From NCBI GenBank assembly GCA_963775275.1, contig CAVZII010000005.1, forward strand, positions 62,001 to 126,000: a stretch of DNA of 64,000 nt, given 5' to 3'. How positions within the stretch are numbered: the first letter of the stretch is position 1; each line of letters opens with the position of its first letter. A program made the translations under genes and the position numbers. Positions 1 through 8,388 of this stretch are shown here, one piece after another. Under the pieces are notes generated by a model. The model saw nothing but the letters and a program-made list of their open reading frames with translations, was not told the origin of the DNA and ran no database searches. This DNA is from JANWHQ01 sp963775275 (lineage in GTDB: Bacteria > Pseudomonadota > Alphaproteobacteria > Caulobacterales > Caulobacteraceae).

Positions 1-1567
1 CCCGTCGCTGCGGGCGATCAAGGTGCTGGGGCCCCAGGACGCCGTCAGCAAGGGGCTCACGGCGGGGGTCGACACGGCCGCCGTCACGCGGCTGAACACC
101 GCGCGAGGCCGGGCGGTGCTGGCTCGGTTCATCGGCCGTCCCATATCGCGCAGGCTGATCGCGGAGATCGAAGCCGCCATCGCCCGGTACTACCGCAAGC
201 GGAACTATCCCTTCGTGTCCCTCTCTACGCCCGAGCAGGAGATCACCGGCGGTGACCTGCAGATCCGGGTGGCGGAGTTCCACGCCGGCCGGATCGAGGC
301 GACCGGAGCCAAGCGCACGCCGCCGGCGTACATCAGAGATCGAGTGCGGCTGCGAAGCGGCGAGCCGATCAAGATCGGCAGGCTCACCCAGGACCTGCAA
401 TGGCTCAACCGCTATCCGTTCCGGCAGGTGCAGGCGGTATTCTCGCCCGGTCAGGCGCCGCGCGAGGCCGATCTGGATTTGCAGACCCGGGAAGAGAAGC
501 GGTGGCGGGTCTATGCCGGCTATTCCAATTCCGGCTCTCCTGATTTGGCCTGGGACCGTTTCTTCGTGGGCGCGATGATCGGAGACTTGCCCACGCGCGA
601 CGCGGTCCTGGCCTACCAGCTCACGGCCAGCCCTGACTTCTGGACCTCCCACGGCGCGTCGTCAGGCGCAAACGGCCACCCGAGGTACGTCTCCCACGCA
701 GCCCAGCTCCGACTTCCTACCGCGTCGCTCCAGCAGTTCGAGCTGGCCTTCGATCGGGTGGAGACCAACCGGACCGTGGGGCCGTTCGCGGAGCGCCAGA
801 TCGCCACCGAAGGGAGCCTCGGCTATCGTTTCGCCCTGGCGAACGTGATCGCGGCGCCGGGCGATCTGTTCGCAGGTCTGGAGGCGAGCGGCCAGCAGCG
901 CACGATCTCCTTCGGGGGCGTTCCGGTGCTGGCGCCCCAGATCGAAGTCTACCAACTGTTCGTCGGCTGGTCGGACCTGTGGGCGGACAAGTCCGGTCGG
1001 ACCTCGGTTGACGTGACGGCGCACGTCAGCCCCGGCGGGCTGACCGCAGGGAACGGCGCCGCGGCCTTTGCCGCCTATACCAGCGGGCGAGTGCGCCACA
1101 CTGACTACGCCTATCTGAACGCGACGATCAGCCACGAAGCGCGCCTCGCCCACGCCTGGGGCCTGGCCAGCACGGCCTACGTCCAGATCGCCGACCATCC
1201 TCTGCCCGAAAGTCAGGAGATCGGTCTGGGCGGACAACAGCTGGTGCGCGGCTATTCCCTGGACGACGGCGGCTTCGACACCGGCGTCGTCTGGAGAAAC
1301 GAGTTGCGGGCGCCGAGCTTCAGCTTCATCCACCGCGGCCGATGGGGCGACGAGGTCTCTCCCTTCGCATTCTTGGACGCGAGCTACGGCAAGCGGCTGG
1401 GCGCGGGCGGCCAGTCCGCGCACCCGATCTCCGCCGGTCTCGGAGCCGATTACCGACTTGGGCCGGTGGTTTCAGCGAATCTCGCCGGGGTCTATGCGAT
1501 CACGGACGCTCCCGTCACCAAGGCCGGCGACTGGCGCCTGGAAGCCCGAGTCGTTCTCACCTACTGA
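1..1567 (+). CDS. ShlB/FhaC-type two-partner secretion outer-membrane transporter (5' end cut by window)
   Basis: The reading frame is open to the left edge, so the start, signal peptide and first part of the POTRA region lie outside the window; the GTG at 23 is internal. The visible part begins with a POTRA-like stretch: a segment ending YYRKRNYPFV, then an RVAEFHAGRIEATGA strand typical of the second POTRA of ShlB/HecB proteins. It continues into a roughly 380-residue barrel with the family pattern QEIGLGGQQLVRGYSLDDGGFD near residue 400, and ends in an aromatic-rich strand finishing LEARVVLTY. Such proteins export one large TpsA exoprotein across the outer membrane. The partner is not in the window and is probably to the left. 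Family assignment is firm; substrate is unknown. Confidence 0.85.
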   Translation, partial: PSLRAIKVLGPQDAVSKGLTAGVDTAAVTRLNTARGRAVLARFIGRPISRRLIAEIEAAIARYYRKRNYPFVSLSTPEQEITGGDLQIRVAEFHAGRIEATGAKRTPPAYIRDRVRLRSGEPIKIGRLTQDLQWLNRYPFRQVQAVFSPGQAPREADLDLQTREEKRWRVYAGYSNSGSPDLAWDRFFVGAMIGDLPTRDAVLAYQLTASPDFWTSHGASSGANGHPRYVSHAAQLRLPTASLQQFELAFDRVETNRTVGPFAERQIATEGSLGYRFALANVIAAPGDLFAGLEASGQQRTISFGGVPVLAPQIEVYQLFVGWSDLWADKSGRTSVDVTAHVSPGGLTAGNGAAAFAAYTSGRVRHTDYAYLNATISHEARLAHAWGLASTAYVQIADHPLPESQEIGLGGQQLVRGYSLDDGGFDTGVVWRNELRAPSFSFIHRGRWGDEVSPFAFLDASYGKRLGAGGQSAHPISAGLGADYRLGPVVSANLAGVYAITDAPVTKAGDWRLEARVVLTY

Positions 1568-1740
1568 CAACCTGGTGACTCGCTCTCAAGAGGCTGGCGG
1601 CCAGTGTCGATCAGGCCGACGGTCTCGGCATTGGCAACGCCGTCGCGACGCCGGGGAGAGAGACCATCACGATGGGTCGGCTGGCGCTGGGATCGCGCCG
1701 ACGCTGCCGCAGCGAGCATTTGGGAACGCTCGCCCCAAGT

Positions 1741-3883
1741 TCAGGGCGCGCCGGACGGCTCCAGCCCCCTGTGCTCGAGCATCGGACCGATGTCCGGATC
1801 CTTGCCGTAGAAGGCGCGAAACATCGGCCCGTAGTCCTCCGTGTGCCCCTTGGAGAGGATCATGTCGCGGAAGCGCTGGCCGTTGGCCCGGGTCAGCCCG
1901 CCGTGGTCCTTGAACCAGGCGAAGGCGTCGTCATCGAGCATCTCGGTCCACAGGTAGGCGTAGTAGCCGGACGCATAGCCATTGGCCCAGATGTGCAGGA
2001 AGTAGCTCGACCGGTAGCGCGGCGGCACGTCGGGGAAGTCGGTCCCCGCGGCCTTCAGCGCCTTGGTCTCGAACGCGTCGACGTCCTGCTTAGGCGCGCT
2101 GGCCGGCAGGGTATGCCACTGCATGTCGAGCTCGGCGGCGGCCAGCAGCTCGCCGAAGGCATAGCCCTGGTCGAACTTGGCGGCCTTCTGGATCTTGTCG
2201 ACCAGGGCCTGGGGGATGGGCTCATGGGTCTTGTAGTTGACCGCATAGTGCTTGAGCACCTGGGGATAGAGCGCCCAGTGCTCGTTGAACTGGGAGGGGA
2301 ACTCGACGAAGTCGCGCGCGACGTTGGTGCCGGACAGCGACGGATATGTCCTGGTCCGCGAACAGGCCGTGCAGGGCGTGGCCGAACTCGTGGAACATGG
2401 TGGTGACGTCGTCGAAGGTCAGCAGCGCCGGCTGGCCCGGCGCCGGCTTGGTGAAGTTGGCGACGTTGTAGATGACCGGCTTGGTCCCCAGCAGCTTGGA
2501 TTGGCCGACGAAGTTGCTCATCCAGGCGCCGCCGGCCTTGTTGTCGCGCTTGAAGTAGTCGAAGTACATCAGGCCGAGCGGCGAGCCGTCCTTGTCGAAC
2601 ACCTCGTAGACCATGACGTCCGGCTGATAGACGGGGATGTCGGTGCGCCGCTTGAACGTCAGCCCGTAGAGCTCGTGCGCGGCGTAGAAGACGCCGTTCT
2701 GCAGCACGTTGTTCAGCTCGAAGTAGGGCTTCAGCTCGTCCTCGTTGAGGTCGTACTTGGCCTTGCGAAGCTGCTCGGCGTACTTCTCCCAGTCCCAAGG
2801 TTCGAGCCTGAAGCTCAAACCGTCCTGGTTGATGATCTGCTGGATCTCGCCCGCCTCCTGCTTGGCGGCGGCGGCCTCGGGCGGCACGAGCTGGCCGAGG
2901 AAGGCCTCGACCGCCTGGGGCGTCTTGGCCATCTGGTCCTCGAGGATGTAGGCGGCATAGTTGGGGTAGCCCAGGAGCTGGGCCTTCTCGGCCCGGAGCT
3001 TGGCGAGCGTGGCGATGGTGTCGCGCGTGTCGTTGGCGTCGCCCTGCTCGGCCCGGGTCCAGGACCTGTCGAACAGCGCCTTGCGAACATCGCGGTCGTC
3101 CAGCGACTGCAGCGCCGGTTGCTGGGTCGTGTTCTGCAGCGGCAGGACCCACTTGCCCTTCAGGCCCCGCGCCTCGGCCGCCTGGGCGGCGGCGGCGATG
3201 TCCGCCTGGCTCATGCCGGCGAGTTTGGCCGGATCGTCGACGACCAACGCGCCGGCCTTTGCGGCGGCCAGGAGCTTCTGCTCGAAGGCGGTCTCCAGGG
3301 TGGAGAGCTGCTGGTTGAGGTCCTTGAGCGTCTGCTTGTCCGCGTCCGAGAGCCTGGCGCCGGCGTGGACAAACTCCTGGTAATCGATCTTCAGGAGCTG
3401 CTGGGCTTCCGGGCCGAGGTGGAGGGACCCGCGCTTGTCGTAGACCGCCTGCACCCGGGCGAACAGCTTGGGGTTCAGGAAGATCGCGTCCTGCAGGGCC
3501 GCGAGCTTGGGCGCGACCTCGGTCTGGACCTTCTGAAGGGTGTCGTTGGTGTCAGCCTGGGAGACGCCGTCGAACGCGTTGTTGACCCGGTCGAGCATCC
3601 GGCCGGCCTTCTCCATCGCCACGATGGTGTTGTCGAAGGTCGGCGGCGCCGGATTGTTGGCGATCCGGTCGACCTCGGCGAGCTCGCGCTTGATCCCCTC
3701 GGCGAAGCCCGGGGCGTAGTCACTGTCCTTGATCCTGTCGAACGGCGGGGCGTGGAAGGGCAGTGTGCTCGGAGAGGCGAAGGGATTGGCGGTCGGCGCA
3801 GCCTGGGCGCCGGTCAGCGCCGCGCAACAGGCGGCGAGCGCGGCCGCTGAAACGCCCGCGCTGAGTTTATGGAAGCGATGCAT
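1741..3883 (-). CDS. dcp: M3-family peptidyl-dipeptidase Dcp-like metallopeptidase, disrupted by one frameshift
   Basis: A zinc metallopeptidase of about 713 residues is recovered when two frames are joined. The first frame (3883 down to about 2350) starts with a signal sequence containing LAACC, a possible lipobox, and carries the M3 zinc motif HEFGHALHG with H498, E499 and H502. Just after FADQ the frame becomes nonsense. Removing one C/G at about 2350-2351 (GGACAT instead of GACAT on the coding strand) restores TYPSLSGTNVARDFVEFPSQ, after which the second frame runs to the stop at 1741 with the expected ALYPQVLKHYAVNYKT and GYYAYLWTEMLDDDAF segments. Dcp enzymes remove C-terminal dipeptides; the signal sequence suggests an envelope location. 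The disruption falls inside the active-site region, so as given the gene would be inactive. Whether it is an assembly error or a real mutation cannot be told here. Confidence 0.85.
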
Positions 3884-4101
3884 CGATGTCCCTCGAAGGT
3901 TCGGCGGACGGCGTGAGAGAGGGCGCCGTCTCGAGCTGACGCGAATTCAGCACGAGTGGGGCTTCGGGGAAAGCCGGGCCTCGGCGGATCGGACCGCCGC
4001 CCGGCCTGAGGCGCCTTGGCCTTGGCGGCGTCATTGGGAAAGCAGCGGCCTGGCCGCCCAGCCCATGGAGCCGCAACATCAGGCCGCTGAACATCGCCCA
4101 G

Positions 4102-5292
4102 GTGTGTCCCTACGACCTGGATCGCCCGGGGGGCGTGCAAGCGCATGTCCGGGACACCGCCGCCGCCCTCGCCGAGCTGGGACACCAGGTGACGATCATC
4201 TCGCCCAGGACCCGTCCGGACCGGCCCGCAAGGTCGCGCGCCGGCGGCGTGCGCACGCTCAGCCTCGGCCGGGCGCACAGGGTTCGCCTCTCGGGGACGA
4301 GATTCGAGGTTTCGGCCGCACTCGGCTGGCAGCATCGCCGGCTGACGGCGCTGATGCGCCGCGCCGGCTTCGACGTGGTCCACTACCACTCGCTGTGGAC
4401 GCCGCTGTTGCCGTTCCAGGCCTTCGCCCTGAGCCCCTCGCCCAGCGTCGTGACGTTCCATGACACGCCCCCGGACAGCGTCGGCGGCGCGATCAGCCGC
4501 GCCCTGCTCAAGGCGGCGAGCAGGCTGCTGTTGCCGCGCATCGACGGCGTGATCGCGGTCTCGGAAGCCCCGCGCGCACACCTGAACGCCGCGCCGGGCC
4601 AGAAGGTCTGGATCGCGCCGCCGTGCACGGACCTGCTGCGTTTCGCACCCGATGCCAAGCCGGCCGAGCCTGGAGCGGACGAGCCGGTGACCATCCTGTT
4701 CGTGGGCCGGCTGGAACCGCGCAAAGGGGTCGGCCTGCTGCTCGAAAGCTACCGCCGACTGCGCGAGGACGGCCTGTCCACACGTCTGGTCATCGCCGGA
4801 TGCGGCGCCGAGGAGCCGGCGCTCCGCGCCTTCGTGCAGCGCCATGGGCTGGCGGACGTGAGCTTCCTGGGCCGTTTCGATGAGGCCGAGTCACCGGCGC
4901 TCTACGCATCGTGCGACATCTTCTGCGCGCCCTCGCCCTACGGCGAGAGCTTCGGGATCGTGATCGCGGAAGCCATGGCCAGCGGCAAGCCCGTGGCCGC
5001 CGCCGCCAATCGCGGCTACCGCACCCTGCTGACCGGCGAAGCCGCCGAACTGCTGGCGCCGCCAGGCGACGCCGAAGCCCTCTATCGCCGGCTGAAGCGG
5101 CTCGTGCTGGACCCGGCGCTGCGCGCGCGGTTGGGCGCCTGGGGGCTGACGCACGCGCGCCGGTACGACTGCCGGGCCGTGGCGCCGGCGATTGTCGACA
5201 TCTACCGGCGCGCCATGGAGGCGCCGCGCGCCGCGCGGCGCGCGGTCTCGCCCCACCCGGCCGCGGAGCCCCTGCCGCAGCCCGAGGCCTGA
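4102..5292 (+). CDS. Family 4 glycosyltransferase
   Basis: Retaining GT-B glycosyltransferase of about 396 residues. The N-terminal half has CPYDLDRPGGVQAHVRDTAAALAELGH, the acceptor-domain opening of GT4 enzymes. The C-terminal half has the donor-binding signature: ILFVGRLEPRKGVGLLLES near residue 200, then SPYGESFGIVIAEAMASGKPVAA with the E-x7-E pattern. It probably adds a sugar from a nucleotide donor to a lipid-linked or surface glycan. The GTG at 4102 is the first legal start in frame, but it cuts the usual first strand: the codons just upstream read RPLNIAQV in the same frame with no ATG. A start at ATG 4064 plus one extra base near 4075 would give a normal N-terminus. It is divergent from the M3 peptidase across about 220 bases and not clearly in an operon. 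Confidence 0.85.
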   Translation: MCPYDLDRPGGVQAHVRDTAAALAELGHQVTIISPRTRPDRPARSRAGGVRTLSLGRAHRVRLSGTRFEVSAALGWQHRRLTALMRRAGFDVVHYHSLWTPLLPFQAFALSPSPSVVTFHDTPPDSVGGAISRALLKAASRLLLPRIDGVIAVSEAPRAHLNAAPGQKVWIAPPCTDLLRFAPDAKPAEPGADEPVTILFVGRLEPRKGVGLLLESYRRLREDGLSTRLVIAGCGAEEPALRAFVQRHGLADVSFLGRFDEAESPALYASCDIFCAPSPYGESFGIVIAEAMASGKPVAAAANRGYRTLLTGEAAELLAPPGDAEALYRRLKRLVLDPALRARLGAWGLTHARRYDCRAVAPAIVDIYRRAMEAPRAARRAVSPHPAAEPLPQPEA

Positions 5293-5369
5293 CGACCGCT
5301 GCACGCGCGTGGGGTCGGCGCCCGGCGGCGGCGTCATGGGATCGGGAGCTTGGTTCGCAGGAGAGGTCG

Positions 5370-7457
5370 TTGGACAAGGCTTGCGGGCGACGAGCCGTCA
5401 CGTGGCTTCGCATCCACTTCGGCGTGGCGGCAGGGCTCGTCGCCCTCTTCACGGCAGCCTGCGCGCTGGCCGGGCCGAGCGCGCGCACGCCCCACGTCGC
5501 CATCGCCATCTCGGCCGAGACGCTGCACCCGGCCCCGGACCGGTCCTTCGACGTCGCCATCGACATACGTCCCCGGCCGGACTGGCACATCTACTGGAGC
5601 AACCCCGGCGACGCCGGCCAGGCGCCGGAGGCCGCCTGGACGCTTCCCGCCGGCTTCGCAGCGGGGCCCCTGCGCCATCCGACCCCGACGTTGCTCGACG
5701 TTCAGGGCGTCGCGAGCAATGTGCACATCGGCGAAGCGGTGCTGCTGGACCGGGTCACCCCGCCCGCCGGACTCCGGGCCGGCGCACCCGTCCCGATACG
5801 GGTCGCGCTCAGCTGGCTGGTCTGCTCGCAAGGCGAGTGCGTGCCCGAGCAGGCCGTCCTCGACCTGAGGCTGGCCGTCGGTGACGGAGCACCCGACCCC
5901 GCAGCGCGCGCGCTCTTTAGACGGGCCCGAGCGGCCCTGCCCGCTCCGCTCGGCGCGCAGGGCCGCTATCGCCTCGACGGCCAGACCCTGAGCCTGTTGC
6001 TCCCGATCGAGCCGCCCCCTGACCTCGCCTCCATGCGCGTGTTCCTCGGCGAGGACGGGGTCATCCAGCCCGGGGCGGACCAGACGATCGAGGCGCGCAA
6101 AGGCGGCATGGCGGTCCGCGCGCGGGTCGGCGACAGCCCTCCAACCGGGATTGTCCACGGCGTGGCGCGGGTCGTGCGACAGGACGGAAAGGTCACGGGA
6201 TACGCCTTCACGGCCACGCCCGGGCCGTTCCCCGTGACGGGCTCCCGGGAACCGACGGCCTCGCCCGGGCTCGCGACCTTCCTCCTTGCGCTCGCCGGCG
6301 CGGCGGCCGGCGGGCTGGTGCTCAACCTGATGCCCTGCGTCTTCCCGATCCTGAGCCTGAAGGCGCTGGCGCTGGCCAGGTCGGGCGCCGGCGAGGCCGA
6401 GGCCCGACGCGAGGCGGCCGGCTACGCGGTCGGCGCCGTGCTCACGCTGGGGGCCCTCGGCGGGGCGCTCCTGGCGCTGCGCGCCGGCGGCGTGGCCGCC
6501 GGATGGGCCTTCCAGCTGCAGAACCCACACGTGGTGACCCTGCTGTTGATCCTGTGCGCGGGCATCGCGCTGAACCTGGCGGGACTCTACGAGCTGCCCT
6601 CGATCGGCGGCGCGGGCGCCTCCGGCGGCGGCTTCCTGGGCGGTGCGGCGACGGGCGCCCTGGCCGCCTTCGTGGCCACGCCGTGCACGGGCCCGTTCAT
6701 GGCCGGGGCGCTCGGCGCCGCGATGCTGCTGCCGGCGGCCGCCGCGCTGGCGGTATTCGGCGGTCTGGGCCTGGGCCTCGCCCTGCCCTTTCTCGCCATC
6801 GGCTTCGTTCCGAGCCTGCGCCGGCTGGTCCCGCGCCCCGGCGCCTGGATGGGGAGGCTGAGGCGTCTCCTGAGCCTGCCGATGTTCGCCGCGGCCCTGG
6901 CGCTCGCCTGGGTGCTCGGGCGCGAGGCCGGCGTCGCGGCCATGACGGTGGGGCTGGCGGCGGCCCTGATCCTCGGCCTTGGCCTGTGGTGGCGGGGCGC
7001 GCGCCAGGCGCAAGGCCGGTCGGGCTGGATTCCCCTTGCGCCGCTCGCCGCCGCCGTGGCGCTGGCGTTCGTCCCGATCGGCGCGGCCGGCGGCCAGACG
7101 ATGAATGCGCGCGGATTGCTGGACGCCCAGCCCTACACCGCCCGGCGGCTGCAGGCGCTGAGGGCCGAACGAAGGCCCGTCTTCGTCTACCTGACCGCCG
7201 ACTGGTGCCTCACCTGCAAGGTCAACGAGGCTACCAGCCTGCACGCCCAGGAGGTCGCCAGCGCCTTCTCGGCGGCCCACGTCGCAGTGCTCGAGGGCGA
7301 CTGGACCCGCGGTGATCCCGAGGTGACCCGGCTCCTGATCCAGGAAGACCGGGCCGGCGTGCCTCTCTATCTCTATTACCCGGTCGGCGGCCCGCCGAAA
7401 GTCCTGCCCCAGGTGCTGACGCCGTCGATGCTGGTCACCCTGGCGAGGAGCGCGTGA
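5370..7457 (+). CDS. dsbD: Protein-disulfide reductase DsbD (three-domain electron importer)
   Basis: About 695 residues with the full DsbD plan. After a signal sequence comes a periplasmic DsbD-alpha-like domain with the cysteine pair WLVCSQGECVPEQ. Then comes a multi-pass CcdA-like domain with LMPCVFPILSLKAL and ATPCTGPFMAGALG, each carrying one of the two transmembrane cysteines. The C-terminal thioredoxin-like domain has YLTADWCLTCKVNE (CxxC). DsbD moves electrons from cytoplasmic thioredoxin across the inner membrane to periplasmic thiol proteins. The open frame extends far upstream, but homology begins near 5370; a TTG there follows an AGGAGAGG ribosome-binding stretch by three bases, which decides the start only weakly. 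The gene ends three bases before the end of the convergent apbE gene, placing it beside the thioredoxin/DUF4266/DUF3570/ApbE operon it may serve. Confidence 0.88.
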   Translation: MDKACGRRAVTWLRIHFGVAAGLVALFTAACALAGPSARTPHVAIAISAETLHPAPDRSFDVAIDIRPRPDWHIYWSNPGDAGQAPEAAWTLPAGFAAGPLRHPTPTLLDVQGVASNVHIGEAVLLDRVTPPAGLRAGAPVPIRVALSWLVCSQGECVPEQAVLDLRLAVGDGAPDPAARALFRRARAALPAPLGAQGRYRLDGQTLSLLLPIEPPPDLASMRVFLGEDGVIQPGADQTIEARKGGMAVRARVGDSPPTGIVHGVARVVRQDGKVTGYAFTATPGPFPVTGSREPTASPGLATFLLALAGAAAGGLVLNLMPCVFPILSLKALALARSGAGEAEARREAAGYAVGAVLTLGALGGALLALRAGGVAAGWAFQLQNPHVVTLLLILCAGIALNLAGLYELPSIGGAGASGGGFLGGAATGALAAFVATPCTGPFMAGALGAAMLLPAAAALAVFGGLGLGLALPFLAIGFVPSLRRLVPRPGAWMGRLRRLLSLPMFAAALALAWVLGREAGVAAMTVGLAAALILGLGLWWRGARQAQGRSGWIPLAPLAAAVALAFVPIGAAGGQTMNARGLLDAQPYTARRLQALRAERRPVFVYLTADWCLTCKVNEATSLHAQEVASAFSAAHVAVLEGDWTRGDPEVTRLLIQEDRAGVPLYLYYPVGGPPKVLPQVLTPSMLVTLARSA

Positions 7458-7460
7458 GCC

Positions 7461-8291
7461 TCAGCGGATGCACCACGCGCGCACGCCCTCGTCCTTGAGG
7501 AACGCTTCAGCGCGCCGGCCATGCAGCATCGCCAGGGTGGCGAGGAGGCCAGCCTGAAGGCAAGTCGGCGCGGCCACCGTCACGGACCGCGGCGCGCCGG
7601 CGACGGGCCTGCCGGTGCGTGGATCGAGGATATGGCCATAGCGGACGCCGTTCCGGAGCAGATAGCGCTGGGAGTCGCCGCTGGTGGCCAGGGCGCCGCC
7701 GCGCAGCTCGAGGATGCCGGCTGGCCGGCCCTGTTCCTCGACCGACTCGATCGCCGCCAACCACGGAGAGCCGTCCGCGCGCGGGCCCGAGGCGCGCAGG
7801 TCCCCCCCGAAGTTGACCAGCACAGGAGCCGAGGCGCTTTGACGCACGAGGAGCATGGCGCGGTCGACCGCGTATTCCTTGCCGACGCCCCCGAGATCGA
7901 TCTCCATGCCCGCGGGCAGCCGGATCATCGGCGCCTTCCACGAGATCCTGTCCCAGCCGATCGCCGCCCTGGCCTCGCGCACCTGCGCCGCCGACGGCAG
8001 CCGGTCGGAGCCGTCGAAGCGCCAGATCCGCCGAAGCACGCCCGAGGTGATGTCGAAGAGCCCGCCGCTCAGGACGAAGCACTCGGCGGAGAAGTCCAGG
8101 AGTTGGGCGGTCTCCTCGTCGACCTCCACCGGCTCGCCGCCGCTGGAATTGATGCGCCCGATCACGCTGTCGCAAAGGTACCGGCTGAACTTGCGCTCGA
8201 TCCTCAGCGCTTCGGCCTCGGCCGCGCGCCCGACCGCGAGACCCATGGCCTCGTCCGCGCCGTCCAGGCGCACCTCGCACGGCGAGGCCAT
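7461..8291 (-). CDS. apbE: ApbE-family FAD:protein FMN transferase
   Basis: 276 residues, the usual core length of ApbE without a lipoprotein signal. ApbE moves FMN from FAD onto a Ser/Thr of an extracytoplasmic protein. Recognisable motifs are MEIDLGGVGKEYAVDRA (flavin-binding), GGALATSGDSQRY and GHILDPRTGRPV. The C-terminal motif, usually DA(L)AT with a metal-binding Asp, reads TCLQAGLLATLAML here: the Thr is kept but no Asp is visible at the expected place. No obvious Sec signal is seen at the MASPCEV start, so export may be atypical or the true start lies upstream. It is the last gene of the TlpA-DUF4266-DUF3570-ApbE operon, separated from DUF3570 by a 97-base gap containing three GC-rich hairpins. 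The likely substrate is the neighbouring DUF3570 barrel. Confidence 0.85.
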   Translation of the reverse strand: MASPCEVRLDGADEAMGLAVGRAAEAEALRIERKFSRYLCDSVIGRINSSGGEPVEVDEETAQLLDFSAECFVLSGGLFDITSGVLRRIWRFDGSDRLPSAAQVREARAAIGWDRISWKAPMIRLPAGMEIDLGGVGKEYAVDRAMLLVRQSASAPVLVNFGGDLRASGPRADGSPWLAAIESVEEQGRPAGILELRGGALATSGDSQRYLLRNGVRYGHILDPRTGRPVAGAPRSVTVAAPTCLQAGLLATLAMLHGRRAEAFLKDEGVRAWCIR

Positions 8292-8318
8292 GGCCCTGAA
8301 CCTGTAGACGACGCAGGA

Positions 8319-8378
8319 GTCCTCGCGCGCGAGGACGGAAGGCCCGCTCGCGCGCGAGCCCTCCCGCCCCCGGGCGGG
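8319..8378 (-). other. Three consecutive GC-rich hairpins between DUF3570 and apbE
   Basis: Within the 97-base gap there is a perfect 18-base palindrome at 8319-8336 (GTCCTCGCG and its complement), a perfect 14-base palindrome at 8346-8359 (GCTCGCG), and a stem CCCGCC/GGCGGG at 8363-8378. No T-run follows on either strand, so classic termination is not shown. They could stabilise the upstream transcript, partly terminate before apbE, or act as a processing site. Confidence 0.5.
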
Positions 8379-8388
8379 CGGAGGAGCG

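Noticed and set aside
2285..3850. 521-codon open frame on the plus strand
   Set aside because: It is the antisense shadow of the M3 peptidase gene; Val/Leu/Gly-rich with no family, as expected in GC-rich DNA.
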